A stretch of DNA of 64,000 nt from Microbacterium oleivorans (GTDB lineage Bacteria > Actinomycetota > Actinomycetes > Actinomycetales > Microbacteriaceae): NCBI RefSeq assembly GCF_001644225.1, contig NZ_LSTV01000001.1:496001-560000 (forward strand), in the 5' to 3' direction. The notes under the pieces were generated by a model that had not been told where the DNA came from, did not search any database, and saw nothing but the letters and a program-made list of their open reading frames with translations. Both the position numbers and the translations under genes were made by a program. Positions 17,499 to 26,918 of this stretch are shown here, one piece after another; the stretch's first letter is position 1, and each line of letters begins with the position of its first letter.

Positions 17499-19156
17499 CC
17501 GACACGACCACCCGCAGCGTCCGAGCGGAGCGAGGCGCCGAGAGAACCGCGAAGAGCTGGGGCGCCGAGGCGGCAAAGCGGATGCTGATGAACAACCTCG
17601 ACCCCGAGGTCGCCGAGCACCCCGAGGACCTCGTCGTCTACGGGGGCACGGGCAAGGCGGCTCGCACGTGGGAGGCGTACGACGCGATCGTCCGCACGCT
17701 CGACGAGCTCGAACCCGACGAGACGCTGCTCGTGCAGTCCGGCAAGCCGGTCGGCGTGTTCCGCACGCACGAGTGGGCGCCGCGGGTGCTGATCGCGAAC
17801 TCGAACCTTGTCGGCGACTGGGCGACGTGGCCCGAGTTCCGCCGGCTCGAGCACCTCGGCCTGACGATGTACGGCCAGATGACGGCGGGGTCGTGGATCT
17901 ACATCGGCACGCAGGGCATCCTGCAGGGCACGTACGAGACGTTCGCCGCCGTCGCGCGTTCGCTCGGCCGCGACTCGCTCGCCGGGACGCTCACGCTCAC
18001 CGGCGGCGCGGGCGGCATGGGCGGCGCGCAGCCGCTCGCGGTCACGATGAACGGGGGAGCGGTCCTCGTCGTCGACGTCGACGAGTCGCGTCTGCGCCGA
18101 CGCGTGGAGCACGGCTACCTCGACGAGCACACCGCCGATCTCGATGCGGCCGTCGAGCGGGCGCTCGCGGCGAAGGCGGCGGGCGAGGCGCGCTCGATCG
18201 GCGTCGTGGGGAACGCGGCGGACATGTTCCCGGAGCTGCTGCGCCGCGGCATCCCGATCGACATCGTCACCGACCAGACGAGCGCGCACGACCCGCTCGC
18301 GTACCTGCCCTCGGGCGTCGCATTCGAGGAGTGGAAGGCGCAGGCCTCCGCCGATCCCGAGGGGTTCACGGAGCGGTCGCGGGCGTCGATGGCGCGGCAC
18401 GTGGAGGCGATGGTCGGGTTCCAGGATGCCGGGGCCGCGGTCTTCGACTACGGCAACTCGATCCGCCGCGAGGCCGAGCTCGGCGGGTACGACCGCGCGT
18501 TCGCCTTCCCCGGGTTTGTCCCGGCGTACATCCGGCCGCTGTTCGCGGAGGGCAAGGGACCGTTCCGCTGGGTGGCGCTCTCGGGAGATCCGGAGGACAT
18601 CGCGAAGACCGACCGCGCCGTAGCGGAGCTCTTTCCGGACGACGCAGCGCTGCACCGCTGGCTCGAGAAGGCCGGTGAGAAGGTGCATTTCGAGGGCCTG
18701 CCCGCGCGCATCTGCTGGCTCGGCTACAGAGAGCGCCACCTCGCGGGCCTGAAATTCAACGAGATGGTCGCCTCGGGTGAGCTGTCGGGTCCGATCGTGA
18801 TCGGCCGAGACCACCTCGACGCGGGGTCGGTCGCGAGCCCGTACCGCGAGACCGAGGCGATGGCCGACGGCTCGGACGCGATCGCCGACTGGCCGCTCCT
18901 GAACGCGCTCCTCAACACGGCGTCGGGGGCGGCGTGGGTGTCGATCCACCACGGCGGCGGCGTCGGCATCGGGCGTTCGATTCACGCCGGGCAGGTCACC
19001 GTCGCCGACGGTTCCGCCCTCGCCGCCGAGAAGCTCGCGCGGGTCCTGGTGAACGATCCCGGCACGGGTGTCATGCGGCACGTCGACGCCGGGTACGACC
19101 GTGCGAAGGAGGTCGCCCGCGAGCGCGGCCTGACCGTCCCCATGCTGGACGCGTGA
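17495..19156 (+). CDS. hutU: Urocanate hydratase
   Basis: 553 residues. It converts urocanate to imidazolone propionate using a tightly bound NAD+. Typical segments are visible: [52 protein letters not shown], the dinucleotide-binding [16 protein letters not shown], and [13 protein letters not shown] near the C-terminus. An AAGGAG Shine-Dalgarno precedes the ATG at 17495, which overlaps the hutH stop. The next gene, hutI, starts 1 bp after its stop. Confidence 0.96.
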   Translation: MTDTTTRSVRAERGAERTAKSWGAEAAKRMLMNNLDPEVAEHPEDLVVYGGTGKAARTWEAYDAIVRTLDELEPDETLLVQSGKPVGVFRTHEWAPRVLIANSNLVGDWATWPEFRRLEHLGLTMYGQMTAGSWIYIGTQGILQGTYETFAAVARSLGRDSLAGTLTLTGGAGGMGGAQPLAVTMNGGAVLVVDVDESRLRRRVEHGYLDEHTADLDAAVERALAAKAAGEARSIGVVGNAADMFPELLRRGIPIDIVTDQTSAHDPLAYLPSGVAFEEWKAQASADPEGFTERSRASMARHVEAMVGFQDAGAAVFDYGNSIRREAELGGYDRAFAFPGFVPAYIRPLFAEGKGPFRWVALSGDPEDIAKTDRAVAELFPDDAALHRWLEKAGEKVHFEGLPARICWLGYRERHLAGLKFNEMVASGELSGPIVIGRDHLDAGSVASPYRETEAMADGSDAIADWPLLNALLNTASGAAWVSIHHGGGVGIGRSIHAGQVTVADGSALAAEKLARVLVNDPGTGVMRHVDAGYDRAKEVARERGLTVPMLDA

Positions 19157-19157
19157 C

Positions 19158-20390
19158 ATGGCGACGCTCCTCACCGGCATCGCCGAGCTGACGACGAACG
19201 CGGATGCCGCGGCCCCCACCGCGACCATTGCCGACGCCGCCCTTCTCATCGACGAGGGTCGCGTCGCGTGGGCGGGCGCCGCCTCCGACGCCGAGACTGC
19301 AGTCAGAGCCCGAGACAGCGGTCTGTCGCGGATGCTTCGGCCTGCCGCTGCAGTCTCGCGGTCGGAGGTCGAAATCACGCGCGTCGACCTCGGCGGGCGG
19401 GCGGTCATCCCGGGTTTCGTGGACAGCCATACGCACCTCGTGTTCGCGGGCGACCGCGCCGACGAGTTCGAGGCGCGGATGACGGGTGTCCCGTATGCCG
19501 CGGGCGGCATCCGCCGCACCGTCGCCGCCACCCGCGCGGCGACGGACGACGAGCTGCGGGCCCGTCTCGCCGCGCTCGTGGCCGAGCTGCACGCGCAGGG
19601 GACGACGACGTTCGAGGTCAAAACCGGGTACGCGCTCACCCTCGACGGCGAGGAACGCCTCGCCCGGCTGGCCGCCGAGGTCACCGACGAGGTCACGTAC
19701 CTCGGGGCGCATGTCGTCCCCGAGGGGGCCGCCCGCGAGGCGTACGTCGATCTCGTGTGCGACGCCATGCTGGCCGCGGTCCGCCCGCACGCGCGGTGGG
19801 TGGACGTGTTCTGCGAGCGGGGCGCCTTCACCGCGGCCGAGAGCGAGCGGATCCTCCGGGCGGGTGCGGCGTCCGGGCTCGGCGTCCGCGTGCACGGCAA
19901 CCAGCTCGGCGAGGGGCCGGGCGTGCAGCTCGCGGTGCGGCTGGGCGCGGCATCCGTCGACCACTGCACCCATCTGACGGATGCCGACGTCGCGGCCCTC
20001 GCGGCGTCGGACACGGTCGCGACGCTCCTCCCGGGGGTCGAGTTCTCGACGCGGCAGCCGTACCCCGACGCACGCCGGCTCCTCGACGCCGGCGTCACGG
20101 TTGCGCTCGCGAGCGACTGCAACCCGGGCTCGTCGTTCACGAGCTCGATGCCGCTCATGATCGCCCTCGCCGTGCGCGAGATGGGGATGACCGTCGGCGA
20201 GGCCGTGTGGGCGGCCACCGCCGGGGGTGCGCGGGCGCTGCGCCGCGGCGACGTCGGCCACCTCGGCGTGGGTGCGCGCGCGGACCTCGTCGTCCTCGAC
20301 GCGCCGAGCCGGCGGCACCTGGCCTACCGGCCGGGGGTGCCGCTCGTCCACCGCGTGTACCGCGGCGGCGAGGTGATCAGTCGCCGCTGA
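19158..20390 (+). CDS. hutI: Imidazolonepropionase, with an in-frame palindromic insertion
   Basis: 410 residues. It hydrolyses 4-imidazolone-5-propionate to N-formimino-L-glutamate. The metal-binding signature DSHTH is at 90-93, with further motifs [36 protein letters not shown] and LASDCNPGS. Between [12 protein letters not shown] and the beta strand [12 protein letters not shown] it carries about 29 extra residues (about 43-72) encoded exactly by an 87-bp imperfect inverted-repeat element (19282-19368). The insertion lies in the N-terminal beta-sandwich, away from the active site. The gene converges with sixA and their ends overlap by 14 bp. Confidence 0.93.
   Translation: MATLLTGIAELTTNADAAAPTATIADAALLIDEGRVAWAGAASDAETAVRARDSGLSRMLRPAAAVSRSEVEITRVDLGGRAVIPGFVDSHTHLVFAGDRADEFEARMTGVPYAAGGIRRTVAATRAATDDELRARLAALVAELHAQGTTTFEVKTGYALTLDGEERLARLAAEVTDEVTYLGAHVVPEGAAREAYVDLVCDAMLAAVRPHARWVDVFCERGAFTAAESERILRAGAASGLGVRVHGNQLGEGPGVQLAVRLGAASVDHCTHLTDADVAALAASDTVATLLPGVEFSTRQPYPDARRLLDAGVTVALASDCNPGSSFTSSMPLMIALAVREMGMTVGEAVWAATAGGARALRRGDVGHLGVGARADLVVLDAPSRRHLAYRPGVPLVHRVYRGGEVISRR
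19282..19368. repeat. 87-bp palindromic element inside hutI
   Basis: Two 21-bp arms (19282-19302 and 19348-19368) are inverted repeats with 19 of 21 matches; the core CGAGACTGCAG is exact. The interior contains a smaller hairpin, GACAG-CGGT-CTGTC (19314-19327). The length is a multiple of three and the reading frame stays open through it. It coincides with residues that look additional for the family. Confidence 0.75.
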
Positions 20391-20859
20391 CGTCCCGCGG
20401 GGTGTCGAGGTTCCAGCGCGCCGGCGGGACGGCGGTCGCGACGTCCCAATCGTCGGTGTCCCAGACGAAGGTCGCGACGGCGCACGTCGGCATCGCGCCG
20501 ATCCCGCCGTCCGACAGCTGCTCGGCGAGCACCGTCATCCCCGGGTCGTGCGCGACGACCATGACGTCGGTGACGCCGCTCGCGGCGGCGGTCGCGAGCA
20601 GCCGCGAGCCCGGCGCGCCGTACAGGCCCTCATCCGTCTCGACCGAAACGCCGAGGGCGTCTGCGAACGTCTGCGCCGTCGTCCGCGCGCGCACGGCGGT
20701 CGACGACAGGATGCGGGCCGGTCGCACGCCGGTCGCGGCGAGCCGTCGCGCCATGACCGGGGCATCGCGCCGCCCGCGGTCGTTCAGCGGACGTTCGTGG
20801 TCGTCGAGTCCGGTGCCCCAGTCGCTCTTGGCGTGACGGACGAGGATGAGGGTGATCAT
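20377..20859 (-). CDS. SixA-type histidine phosphatase
   Basis: 160 residues. A branch-1 histidine phosphatase fold with the catalytic [11 protein letters not shown] (RHA at about 8-10) and the second histidine in MVVAHDPGM. SixA-like enzymes remove phosphate from phosphohistidine in phosphotransfer proteins; many actinobacterial homologues have no defined substrate. The ATG at 20859 overlaps the stop of hutG (ATGA), so it shares that transcript. The 3' end overlaps the end of hutI on the other strand. Confidence 0.88.
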   Translation of the reverse strand: MITLILVRHAKSDWGTGLDDHERPLNDRGRRDAPVMARRLAATGVRPARILSSTAVRARTTAQTFADALGVSVETDEGLYGAPGSRLLATAAASGVTDVMVVAHDPGMTVLAEQLSDGGIGAMPTCAVATFVWDTDDWDVATAVPPARWNLDTPRDVSGD

Positions 20860-21734
20860 GCGAGGGCCCTTCCGGCGAGCAGTTCCAGGACGCAGAGCGC
20901 CGCGAGTCGGACGGTGCGGCCGTCCGCGGCATCCGCCGTTGCGTCGACCTCGACGACGTCGGCGCTGACGACGCGTCGATCCCCGGCCGCCGCGCGGACG
21001 AGGGCGCGCAGCTCCCACGCCTCGAGTCCGCCGGGGACGGATGCCGGGCACCCCGGCGCGACGGAGCGGTCGCAGACGTCCACGTCGATGTCGAGGTGCA
21101 CGTCACCGGCGGTGCCCGCGATCGACAGCGCCTGGATCATGACGTCCTCGGCGCCGCGGCGGCGCACCTCGTCGAGGGTGATGACTGTGATGCCGAGGTC
21201 GGCGGCGCGCTCGGCGTAGGCGACCGAGTTGGCGAAGTCCGCGATGCCGATCTGCACGATGCGTCGCGGGTCGAGACCGTCCTCGACGAGGCGGCGGACG
21301 GGGGAGCCGTTCGACACCCCGTCGCGCAGGTCGAAGTGGGCGTCGAGGGTGATGAGCCCCGACACCCCCGCGCCCTGTGCGGTCGCGTAGGTGACGGAGT
21401 TGTCGCCGCCGACGGCTATCACGAGACCGGATGCCGCGCGCAGCCCGCGGACGCGCTCGCGCACGCGCGCCTCGCCCTCGGGCCCGTCGGGGTCGGCGAC
21501 GTCACCGGCGTCCGCGATCCGGAGCGCCTCGTTCAGGTCGACGGGGGGAGGGCCGAGCAGGGTCGGGCTGAACCGGCGCAGCGCCTCGCGCACGGCGGCG
21601 GGTGTCGCGTGCGCCCCGGTGGGCGAGAGCGACGTTCGGAAGGCGGGCAGGCCGAGGATCGCGGCATCCCCCCGCCCGTCCGGGGCCGGCCAGTCCCCGG
21701 CGCGCGGCCAGAGCGGGTCTGCGGAGAGCGCCAT
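20856..21734 (-). CDS. hutG: Formimidoylglutamase-like arginase family hydrolase
   Basis: 292 residues. Ureohydrolase (arginase/agmatinase) fold with the manganese motifs GGDNS (109-113), LDAHFDLRDG (130-139) and DIDVDVCDRSVAPG. Together with hutH, hutU and hutI nearby, the natural role is hydrolysis of N-formimino-glutamate to glutamate and formamide. The first motif has Asn where many family members have His (GGDHS), a possible ligand change. It starts only 2 bp after the DUF445 stop and is opposite in direction to hutHUI, so it has a separate promoter. Confidence 0.82.
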   Translation of the reverse strand: MALSADPLWPRAGDWPAPDGRGDAAILGLPAFRTSLSPTGAHATPAAVREALRRFSPTLLGPPPVDLNEALRIADAGDVADPDGPEGEARVRERVRGLRAASGLVIAVGGDNSVTYATAQGAGVSGLITLDAHFDLRDGVSNGSPVRRLVEDGLDPRRIVQIGIADFANSVAYAERAADLGITVITLDEVRRRGAEDVMIQALSIAGTAGDVHLDIDVDVCDRSVAPGCPASVPGGLEAWELRALVRAAAGDRRVVSADVVEVDATADAADGRTVRLAALCVLELLAGRALA

Positions 21735-21736
21735 CG

Positions 21737-23008
21737 TCAGGGGAGCAGCAGGTGGGCGACGGTGAAGATCATGAGACCGGCGAGGGCGCCCACGATCGTG
21801 CCGTTGAGGCGGATGTACTGCAGGTCGCGGCCGACCTGCAGCTCGATCTTCTGACTCGTCTCGTCGGCGTCCCACCGCTCGACGGTGTCGGTGATGATCG
21901 AGGCGATGTCGTGGCGGTAGCGGTCGACGAGGAAGACGGCGGCATCCGCGATGCGCTTGTCGACGCGTTCCTGCAGGGCCGTGTCGGTCGCGAGCCGGTC
22001 GCCGAGGTCGCCGAGCGCGGCGGTCACGCGACGGCGGAGCGGGCTGTCCTCGTCGGCGAGGGAGCGCAGCAGGCCCGCCTTCGCGGTGTTCCACGCGTCG
22101 GCGGCGAGGGCGCGCACCCGCGGGCTGTCGAAGACGGCGCTCTTCGCGCCCTCGAGCCGGCCGATGGTCTCGGGGTCGTGCTGCAGGTTGTCGGCGAGAC
22201 GCTCGAGGTACTGGTCGAGAGCCTTGCGCGCCGGGTGCTCGGGGTCGCGCTGCACGGCCGCGACGAACTTCGTCGCCTCGTGGTACACGGTGTCGTCGAC
22301 CAGGCGCATCGCGACCGACGGCACCCAGGACGGCAGACGGCGCGAGACGAGGCCGTCGAACGCCTCGCGATTCGCGTCGAGCCAGCGGGCGATGCTGTCG
22401 ACGCCCAGGTCGACCGCGCCGCGGTGGGCGTCGGCATCCACCACCCGCGAGAGCCACGTCCCGAGCGACGGACCCCACGACGGGCTCAGCAGGTGCTCGT
22501 GAGCGAGGTCGCTGATGAGATCCTGCACCTCGTCGTCGCTCAGCGCCGTCAGGATGCCGCTGGCCATCGTCGACGCCTCGGCCGCGACGGTCTTCGCGTG
22601 TGCCGGGTCCTGCAGCCAGGTGCCCGCGGTCCTTGCGATGTGCGTGGACTCGAGCTTCTGGCGGACGACGCCGCCCTCGAGGAAGTTGGTCTCGACGAAC
22701 TCGCCGAGCGTGCGACCGATCTCGTCCTTGCGCCGCGGGATGATCGCCGTGTGCGGGATCGGGATGCCGAGCGGATGCCGGAACAGCGCCGTCACCGCGA
22801 ACCAGTCCGCGAGCGCGCCGACCATGCCGCCCTCGGCCGCCGCGCGCACGTACCCCCAGCCCGAGAGGTCCTTCTCGAGGATGAACGCGATGACGAAGAC
22901 GATCGCCATGAACAGCAGTGCGCCGAGCGCGACCGCCTTCATGGTGCGGAGCCCGCGATACCGCTGCTGATCAGCGGTGCTCAGCGAGCCGTACGGGATG
23001 CGGGCCAT
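21737..23008 (-). CDS. DUF445 family membrane-associated protein
   Basis: 423 residues. A membrane helix near the N-terminus (about 24-44) and one at the C-terminus (IVGALAGLMIFTVAHLLL) flank a long charged helical middle. The DUF445 hallmarks GGMVGALADWFAVTALFRHPLGIPIPHTAIIPRRKDEIG are present near the start. The function is unknown. The ATG at 23008 follows CAGGAT by 6 nt with no Shine-Dalgarno, suggesting a leaderless mRNA. It heads the DUF445-hutG-sixA transcript. Confidence 0.88.
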   Translation of the reverse strand: MARIPYGSLSTADQQRYRGLRTMKAVALGALLFMAIVFVIAFILEKDLSGWGYVRAAAEGGMVGALADWFAVTALFRHPLGIPIPHTAIIPRRKDEIGRTLGEFVETNFLEGGVVRQKLESTHIARTAGTWLQDPAHAKTVAAEASTMASGILTALSDDEVQDLISDLAHEHLLSPSWGPSLGTWLSRVVDADAHRGAVDLGVDSIARWLDANREAFDGLVSRRLPSWVPSVAMRLVDDTVYHEATKFVAAVQRDPEHPARKALDQYLERLADNLQHDPETIGRLEGAKSAVFDSPRVRALAADAWNTAKAGLLRSLADEDSPLRRRVTAALGDLGDRLATDTALQERVDKRIADAAVFLVDRYRHDIASIITDTVERWDADETSQKIELQVGRDLQYIRLNGTIVGALAGLMIFTVAHLLLP

Positions 23009-23014
23009 TCGGCC

Positions 23015-23020
23015 ATCCTG
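23015..23020 (-). promoter_or_regulatory. -10 element CAGGAT, leaderless start at 23008
   Basis: The hexamer reads CAGGAT on the minus strand, 6 nt before the ATG of the DUF445 gene, with no ribosome-binding site between. Confidence 0.5.
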
Positions 23021-23049
23021 CCACGGCGCCCCTCACGCGCCGGGGCGAC

Positions 23050-24207
23050 TCACGGCTCGAGCGGACCCAGCCACGCGTTCGCGAGCGCGCCGTGCACCGA
23101 CTCGGGGTCGGACGGGTGGAACAGGCCGGCCAGCACGTCGCGGTAGAGCCGGCTCAGTTCGCTCCGGGTGAAGAACGACGAGCCGCCTGCGACGAGCATC
23201 GCCTCGTCGACGACCTGCTTCGCCGTCACCGCCGCGCGGTGCTTGATCGCCGACAGCTTCGGGAACCACATCGCGCCGTGGTCGACGAGGCCGTCGACGT
23301 CGGCGGCGAGGGTCTCGACCTGCACGGGCAGGGCGTCGTAGGCGAGGGCCATGTCGGCGACCCGCCACCGGATGTCGGGGTCCTGGCTGTAGGAGCGGCC
23401 CGTCTTCTTCGAGGTGCGGGCGCGCGCGGTCTCGACCGCGAGGTCGAGGGCACGGCGCGCGATGCCGGTGTAGACCGAGGCGAGCAGGATCTCGAACGCG
23501 CTGAAGATGCCGAAGACGAGCGGGTCGGGGCTGGGCCCTACGGGCAGCTTCCGGACGATGCGGTCGGCGGGGGCGACCGCGCCGTGCAGTTCGGTCGTGC
23601 GCGACTGGGTGCCTCGCATCCCGAGCGTGTCCCAGTCGTCGCGGGTGACGACGGCGTCGCTGCGCGGGACGAAGCCGAACACCAGCCGCGGGTCGTTGGG
23701 GTCGGACGCGTCCAGGCCGTGGAGCCCCAGGTGCGTCCACACCGGCGCGAGCGACGTGAAGATCTTGGTGCCCGTGAAGGCGTACGAGCCGTCGGGCCGG
23801 GGCGCGGCATCCGTGTCGCTGCCGAACAGCACGAGGTCGTTGCCCGCCTCGCTGATGCCGAAGGCGAACACCTCGCCGCGGGCGGCGCCCTCCTGCAGGA
23901 AGCGCAGGGCGTCGTCGCCCCGGTCGGACATCACCTTCGCGACACCGGTCCACACCAGGTGCATGTTGATCGCGAGCGCGGTCGCCGGCGCCGCCCCCGC
24001 GAGCCGCTGCTGCAGGACGGATGCCTCGCGCAGGCCGAGTCCCGGACCGCCGAACTCCGTCGGCACGAGGATCGCGAGGTAACCCGCCGCCCGGAGGTCG
24101 GCGAGGTCCTCCTCGGGGAACACGTTCTCGGCGTCGACGGCGGCCGCGCGCGAGCGGATGCGCGCGAGCAGATCGTCGGGCAGGTGGGCAGCCGGGTCGA
24201 AGCTCAT
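23050..24207 (-). CDS. Acyl-CoA dehydrogenase family protein
   Basis: 385 residues. It has an N-terminal helical domain (PTEFGGPGLGLREASVLQQRLA), a middle beta domain with FGISEAGNDLVLFGSDTDA and FTGTKIFTSLAP, and a C-terminal helical bundle. This is the acyl-CoA dehydrogenase fold, using FAD; some relatives are monooxygenases or desulfurisation enzymes (DszC-like), and the substrate cannot be fixed here. Its ATG at 24207 overlaps the stop of the alpha/beta hydrolase gene (ATGA), so the two work in one operon. Confidence 0.85.
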   Translation of the reverse strand: MSFDPAAHLPDDLLARIRSRAAAVDAENVFPEEDLADLRAAGYLAILVPTEFGGPGLGLREASVLQQRLAGAAPATALAINMHLVWTGVAKVMSDRGDDALRFLQEGAARGEVFAFGISEAGNDLVLFGSDTDAAPRPDGSYAFTGTKIFTSLAPVWTHLGLHGLDASDPNDPRLVFGFVPRSDAVVTRDDWDTLGMRGTQSRTTELHGAVAPADRIVRKLPVGPSPDPLVFGIFSAFEILLASVYTGIARRALDLAVETARARTSKKTGRSYSQDPDIRWRVADMALAYDALPVQVETLAADVDGLVDHGAMWFPKLSAIKHRAAVTAKQVVDEAMLVAGGSSFFTRSELSRLYRDVLAGLFHPSDPESVHGALANAWLGPLEP

Positions 24208-24977
24208 GCGTCCAGCCCCCAGGCGGCGACCGCGTCGAGCAGGGCCCGCGCGGCGGCATCCGGAGCATCGCGGTGGGGCGAGTGCCCCGTGCCCGGCACG
24301 ACGGCCATCGACACGAGCGGGTTCTGCTGCACCTCGGCCGCGAGCGCCCCCGTGAAGATGGAGTACACCGCGGGATCGCCGGCGATGACGTGGGTCGGCA
24401 CGGTGAGACGGGATGCCGCCTCCCGCACATCCCACGGGGTGTTCTGCGCGCCCGTCGCCTCGACCGCCGAACGGCTCGCCTGCGCGGCGGCGATCGCCTT
24501 CAGCTCGACGTCCACCTCGAGCCACCCGGGGTGGGCGGCGCGGACGGCGGCGATCGAGGTGTCGGCGAACGCCTGTTCCTGGCTCGCGCGGACGCTCTCA
24601 CGGTCCTCGTCGGAGAGGTGGATGGCGGGGTCGACGAGCACGAGGTGGCGGGTCCACGTCGGCGCGTCGGCCGCAGCGACGGTCGCGGCGGCGCCGCCGA
24701 GGGAGTGGCCGAGGACGAGGTCCCACGTCCCGTCGCCGGCGGGACGGGTGTGGACGAGGTCGGTTGCGTACGCGGCGATCGAGTAGTCGAGCGCGCGCGG
24801 GGCGGTGCCGTGCCCGCGCAGGTCGACGGCCTCGACGTGCCAGCCAGTGTCGGCGAGGGCGACGGCGTAGCGCCACATGAGCGCGCCGTTCGAGCCCAGA
24901 CCGTGGACGAGGAGGGCGTGCCGCGGCGCGCGCGGGTCGCCCCAACCGAGGCGGGGGAGGGTGACGGGTGACGGCAT
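24204..24977 (-). CDS. Alpha/beta hydrolase
   Basis: 257 residues. The alpha/beta hydrolase fold has the oxyanion segment LLVHGLGSNG, the nucleophile elbow GHSLGG, an acidic residue in IAGDPAVY, and the catalytic histidine in GTGHSPHRD. It probably cleaves an ester or C-C bond. It is cotranscribed with the acyl-CoA dehydrogenase gene. The ATG at 24977 lies 6 nt after TAGGCT with no Shine-Dalgarno, a leaderless arrangement shared with the divergent gene at 25030. Confidence 0.87.
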   Translation of the reverse strand: MPSPVTLPRLGWGDPRAPRHALLVHGLGSNGALMWRYAVALADTGWHVEAVDLRGHGTAPRALDYSIAAYATDLVHTRPAGDGTWDLVLGHSLGGAAATVAAADAPTWTRHLVLVDPAIHLSDEDRESVRASQEQAFADTSIAAVRAAHPGWLEVDVELKAIAAAQASRSAVEATGAQNTPWDVREAASRLTVPTHVIAGDPAVYSIFTGALAAEVQQNPLVSMAVVPGTGHSPHRDAPDAAARALLDAVAAWGLDA

Positions 24978-24983
24978 GCTCTC

Positions 24984-24989
24984 AGCCTA
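24984..24989 (-). promoter_or_regulatory. -10 element TAGGCT, leaderless start at 24977
   Basis: TAGGCT on the minus strand lies 6 nt upstream of the hydrolase ATG. Confidence 0.6.
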
Positions 24990-25017
24990 GGACGGGCCCC
25001 GGCCCGCGGTGCCGGGC

Positions 25018-25023
25018 CAGGAT
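25018..25023 (+). promoter_or_regulatory. -10 element CAGGAT, leaderless start at 25030
   Basis: CAGGAT lies 6 nt before the ATG at 25030. A GGGGG run sits in the 6-nt spacer, so a weak Shine-Dalgarno cannot be excluded. The promoter overlaps the divergent one at 24984-24989. Confidence 0.45.
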
Positions 25024-25029
25024 GGGGGC

Positions 25030-25434
25030 ATGATCTCCACCGACCTGGCACGCGAGCTGCGCGCGAGCGGCCTGACCTGGCGTCCCCGCTCCGGCGACCG
25101 GTTCCAGCTCGACGAGCCCGAGTTCGAGGCCGACGTCTACACCGTCAGCGAGATGACCGTCGAGGCGCGCAGCTATCCGACCGGCGACCTGCTCGCCTTC
25201 AACGGCACGACCGAGTGGGCGCTCGACTCGGTCGCGCTCGAGGACGCCCTGTGGCTGCCCTCCGAGGCGCAGCTGCGCGAGCTGCTGCGGGGGACGTTCC
25301 GCGCGTTGCGGCGCCTGCCCGACACACACGAGGTCGAGATCGAAGTGGATGCCGCGCCCCACCGCTTCCGGCATCCCGAACCCGCCGACGCCTACGGTCA
25401 GGCCCTGCTGTTCCTGCTCGGGCGGATCCGCTGA
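25030..25434 (+). CDS. Conserved hypothetical protein
   Basis: 134 residues, soluble, with no signal peptide or membrane helix. Segments such as LARELRASGLTWRPRSGDRFQL, VSEMTVEARSYPTG and FNGTTEWALDSVALEDALWLPSEAQLRELL recall a small actinobacterial protein family that is sometimes labelled pilus assembly CpaE in databases. I see nothing of the CpaE ATPase in it, so that label should not be trusted. The function is unknown. It is monocistronic and converges with the MFS gene. Confidence 0.75.
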   Translation: MISTDLARELRASGLTWRPRSGDRFQLDEPEFEADVYTVSEMTVEARSYPTGDLLAFNGTTEWALDSVALEDALWLPSEAQLRELLRGTFRALRRLPDTHEVEIEVDAAPHRFRHPEPADAYGQALLFLLGRIR

Positions 25435-25440
25435 CCGCGC

Positions 25441-26646
25441 TCAGGTGATGAGGGGGACCGGCTCGGTGTCGGGGATCGGGCTCGCGTCGCGGCCGCGGAG
25501 GTCGGGGAACCCGCGCACGAAGACCGCCGCCACGAGCGCGCCCGCGACGGCGAACGCCGACGCGGCGAAGAAGGCGCCGACCGCCCCCATGCCGTCGATG
25601 AGGAACCCCGCGACGGCCGAGCCGGCCGCGGCGCCGATGAGCTGGCCGGTGCCGATCCAGCCGTAGGCCTCGGCGGTCTCGCTGAAGCGGACGCTCGCGC
25701 TCGTGATGGCGAACATGACGGCGAGGGCCGGGGCGATGCCGAGGCCCGCGACGAAGAGCGAGGCGCCCATCCACCAGGCGTTCAGGCTGATGATGACGAG
25801 GGTGACCCCGACAGCCACGATCGTGAGGCGGCGGGCCATCGCCCAGCGGCCGATCGGGATGTGTCCGAACCCGAGGCCGCCCGCGAGGCTGCCGACGGCG
25901 AAGACGGCGAGGACGAGACCCGCCTCGATGCCCTCGTGCCCGAAGGTCGCGACCACGCCCGCCTCGACCGCGGCGCACGCCCCCACGAGGAGGAAGCCGG
26001 TCACGGTCGAGAGCAGCACGACGGGCTTGCCGAGGACGCGACCGAAGCCGCGGCGGCTGCGGGGGATGCGGACGCGCCCCACCTCGGGTGAGGCGATGAA
26101 CCAGGCGCATCCGCCGATGAGGATGACGACGATCAGCAGGAGCGCGGGGACGGTGCCGACCTGGGTCGCGACGAGGGTGATGACGACGGGCGCGAAGATC
26201 CAGATGATCTCCTGCAGGCTCGCATCCAACGAGAAGAGGGGCGTCAGCTGCCGCGAGGTGACGATCTTCGGGTAGATCGTGCGGACGGCCGGCTGCACGG
26301 GCGGGTTCGCGATGCCGGCGATGAAGCCGAACACGACGAACCCCGGCATCCCGAACGGATTGAGGGCGAGGGCGAACACGGCGGCGGCGCAGACGACGGC
26401 GGTGAGGGTGAGGACGCGCCGCATCCCCCAGACACCCATCCACCGGCTGGTCACCGGGCCGGAGATCGCCTGACCGATCGACAGTGCGGCGAGGACGATG
26501 CCGGCGGCGCCGTACGACCCGGTCGACTGCTCGACGTGGAGGAGGACGGCGAGGCTCGTCATCCCGCTCGGGAACCGTGCCGTCAACTGTGCCGCGATGA
26601 TGCGCGCGACACCCGGGACGCGCAGGAGTTCCGAGTATCCCGCCAC
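25441..26646 (-). CDS. MFS transporter
   Basis: 401 residues with about 12 hydrophobic segments and the short loop between helices 2 and 3 (GPVTSRWMGVWGMRRVLTL) typical of the major facilitator superfamily. The substrate is unknown; drug or metabolite efflux would be usual for this size. The GTG at 26646 lies 6 nt after TACCAT, and GAAGGG is in the spacer, so either leaderless or Shine-Dalgarno-led translation is possible. It is divergent from nrdHIEF. Confidence 0.87.
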   Translation of the reverse strand: MAGYSELLRVPGVARIIAAQLTARFPSGMTSLAVLLHVEQSTGSYGAAGIVLAALSIGQAISGPVTSRWMGVWGMRRVLTLTAVVCAAAVFALALNPFGMPGFVVFGFIAGIANPPVQPAVRTIYPKIVTSRQLTPLFSLDASLQEIIWIFAPVVITLVATQVGTVPALLLIVVILIGGCAWFIASPEVGRVRIPRSRRGFGRVLGKPVVLLSTVTGFLLVGACAAVEAGVVATFGHEGIEAGLVLAVFAVGSLAGGLGFGHIPIGRWAMARRLTIVAVGVTLVIISLNAWWMGASLFVAGLGIAPALAVMFAITSASVRFSETAEAYGWIGTGQLIGAAAGSAVAGFLIDGMGAVGAFFAASAFAVAGALVAAVFVRGFPDLRGRDASPIPDTEPVPLIT

Positions 26647-26652
26647 CCCTTC

Positions 26653-26658
26653 ATGGTA
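26653..26658 (-). promoter_or_regulatory. -10 element TACCAT for the MFS gene
   Basis: TACCAT on the minus strand ends 6 nt before the GTG at 26646, matching the leaderless spacing seen elsewhere in the window. Confidence 0.5.
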
Positions 26659-26918
26659 CCGACCGCCGACGACGTCCGACGGGCGTGCGGGGCCCGTGCG
26701 ACACGCCGCGACACGCCCGACACGCCGACCGGTCCCGGAATCGGATGTCGGTGGCCCGCTCTACCGTGCGACCTGTGGACAACCGTCCGGTCCCGGAAGG
26801 GTTTCGGCCGGAATCCTGGCCTTTTCGACCCCCTTCCGGACCTGCCGGATTGGGGATGAAACGGTGGAGAACTTGTGTTGTACCTGTGGAGGACGGCGGA
26901 AAAACTACACGGATGTAA

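Noticed and set aside
14145..17576. Long minus-strand open frame covering lacI, iclR and hutH
   Set aside because: It runs through three real genes in a different frame from IclR and contains no recognisable domain.
19282..19368. Insertion sequence remnant in hutI
   Set aside because: No transposase coding capacity or target-site duplication is visible, and the frame is intact; a small palindromic element fits better.
16088..20218. Long minus-strand open frame across hutH, hutU and hutI
   Set aside because: The composition is nonsense-like and no start signal is visible, while the sense strand carries unmistakable Hut enzymes.
25030..25434. Pilus assembly protein CpaE
   Set aside because: At 134 residues it has no P-loop or receiver-like domain, so the label sometimes given to similar proteins is not supported.
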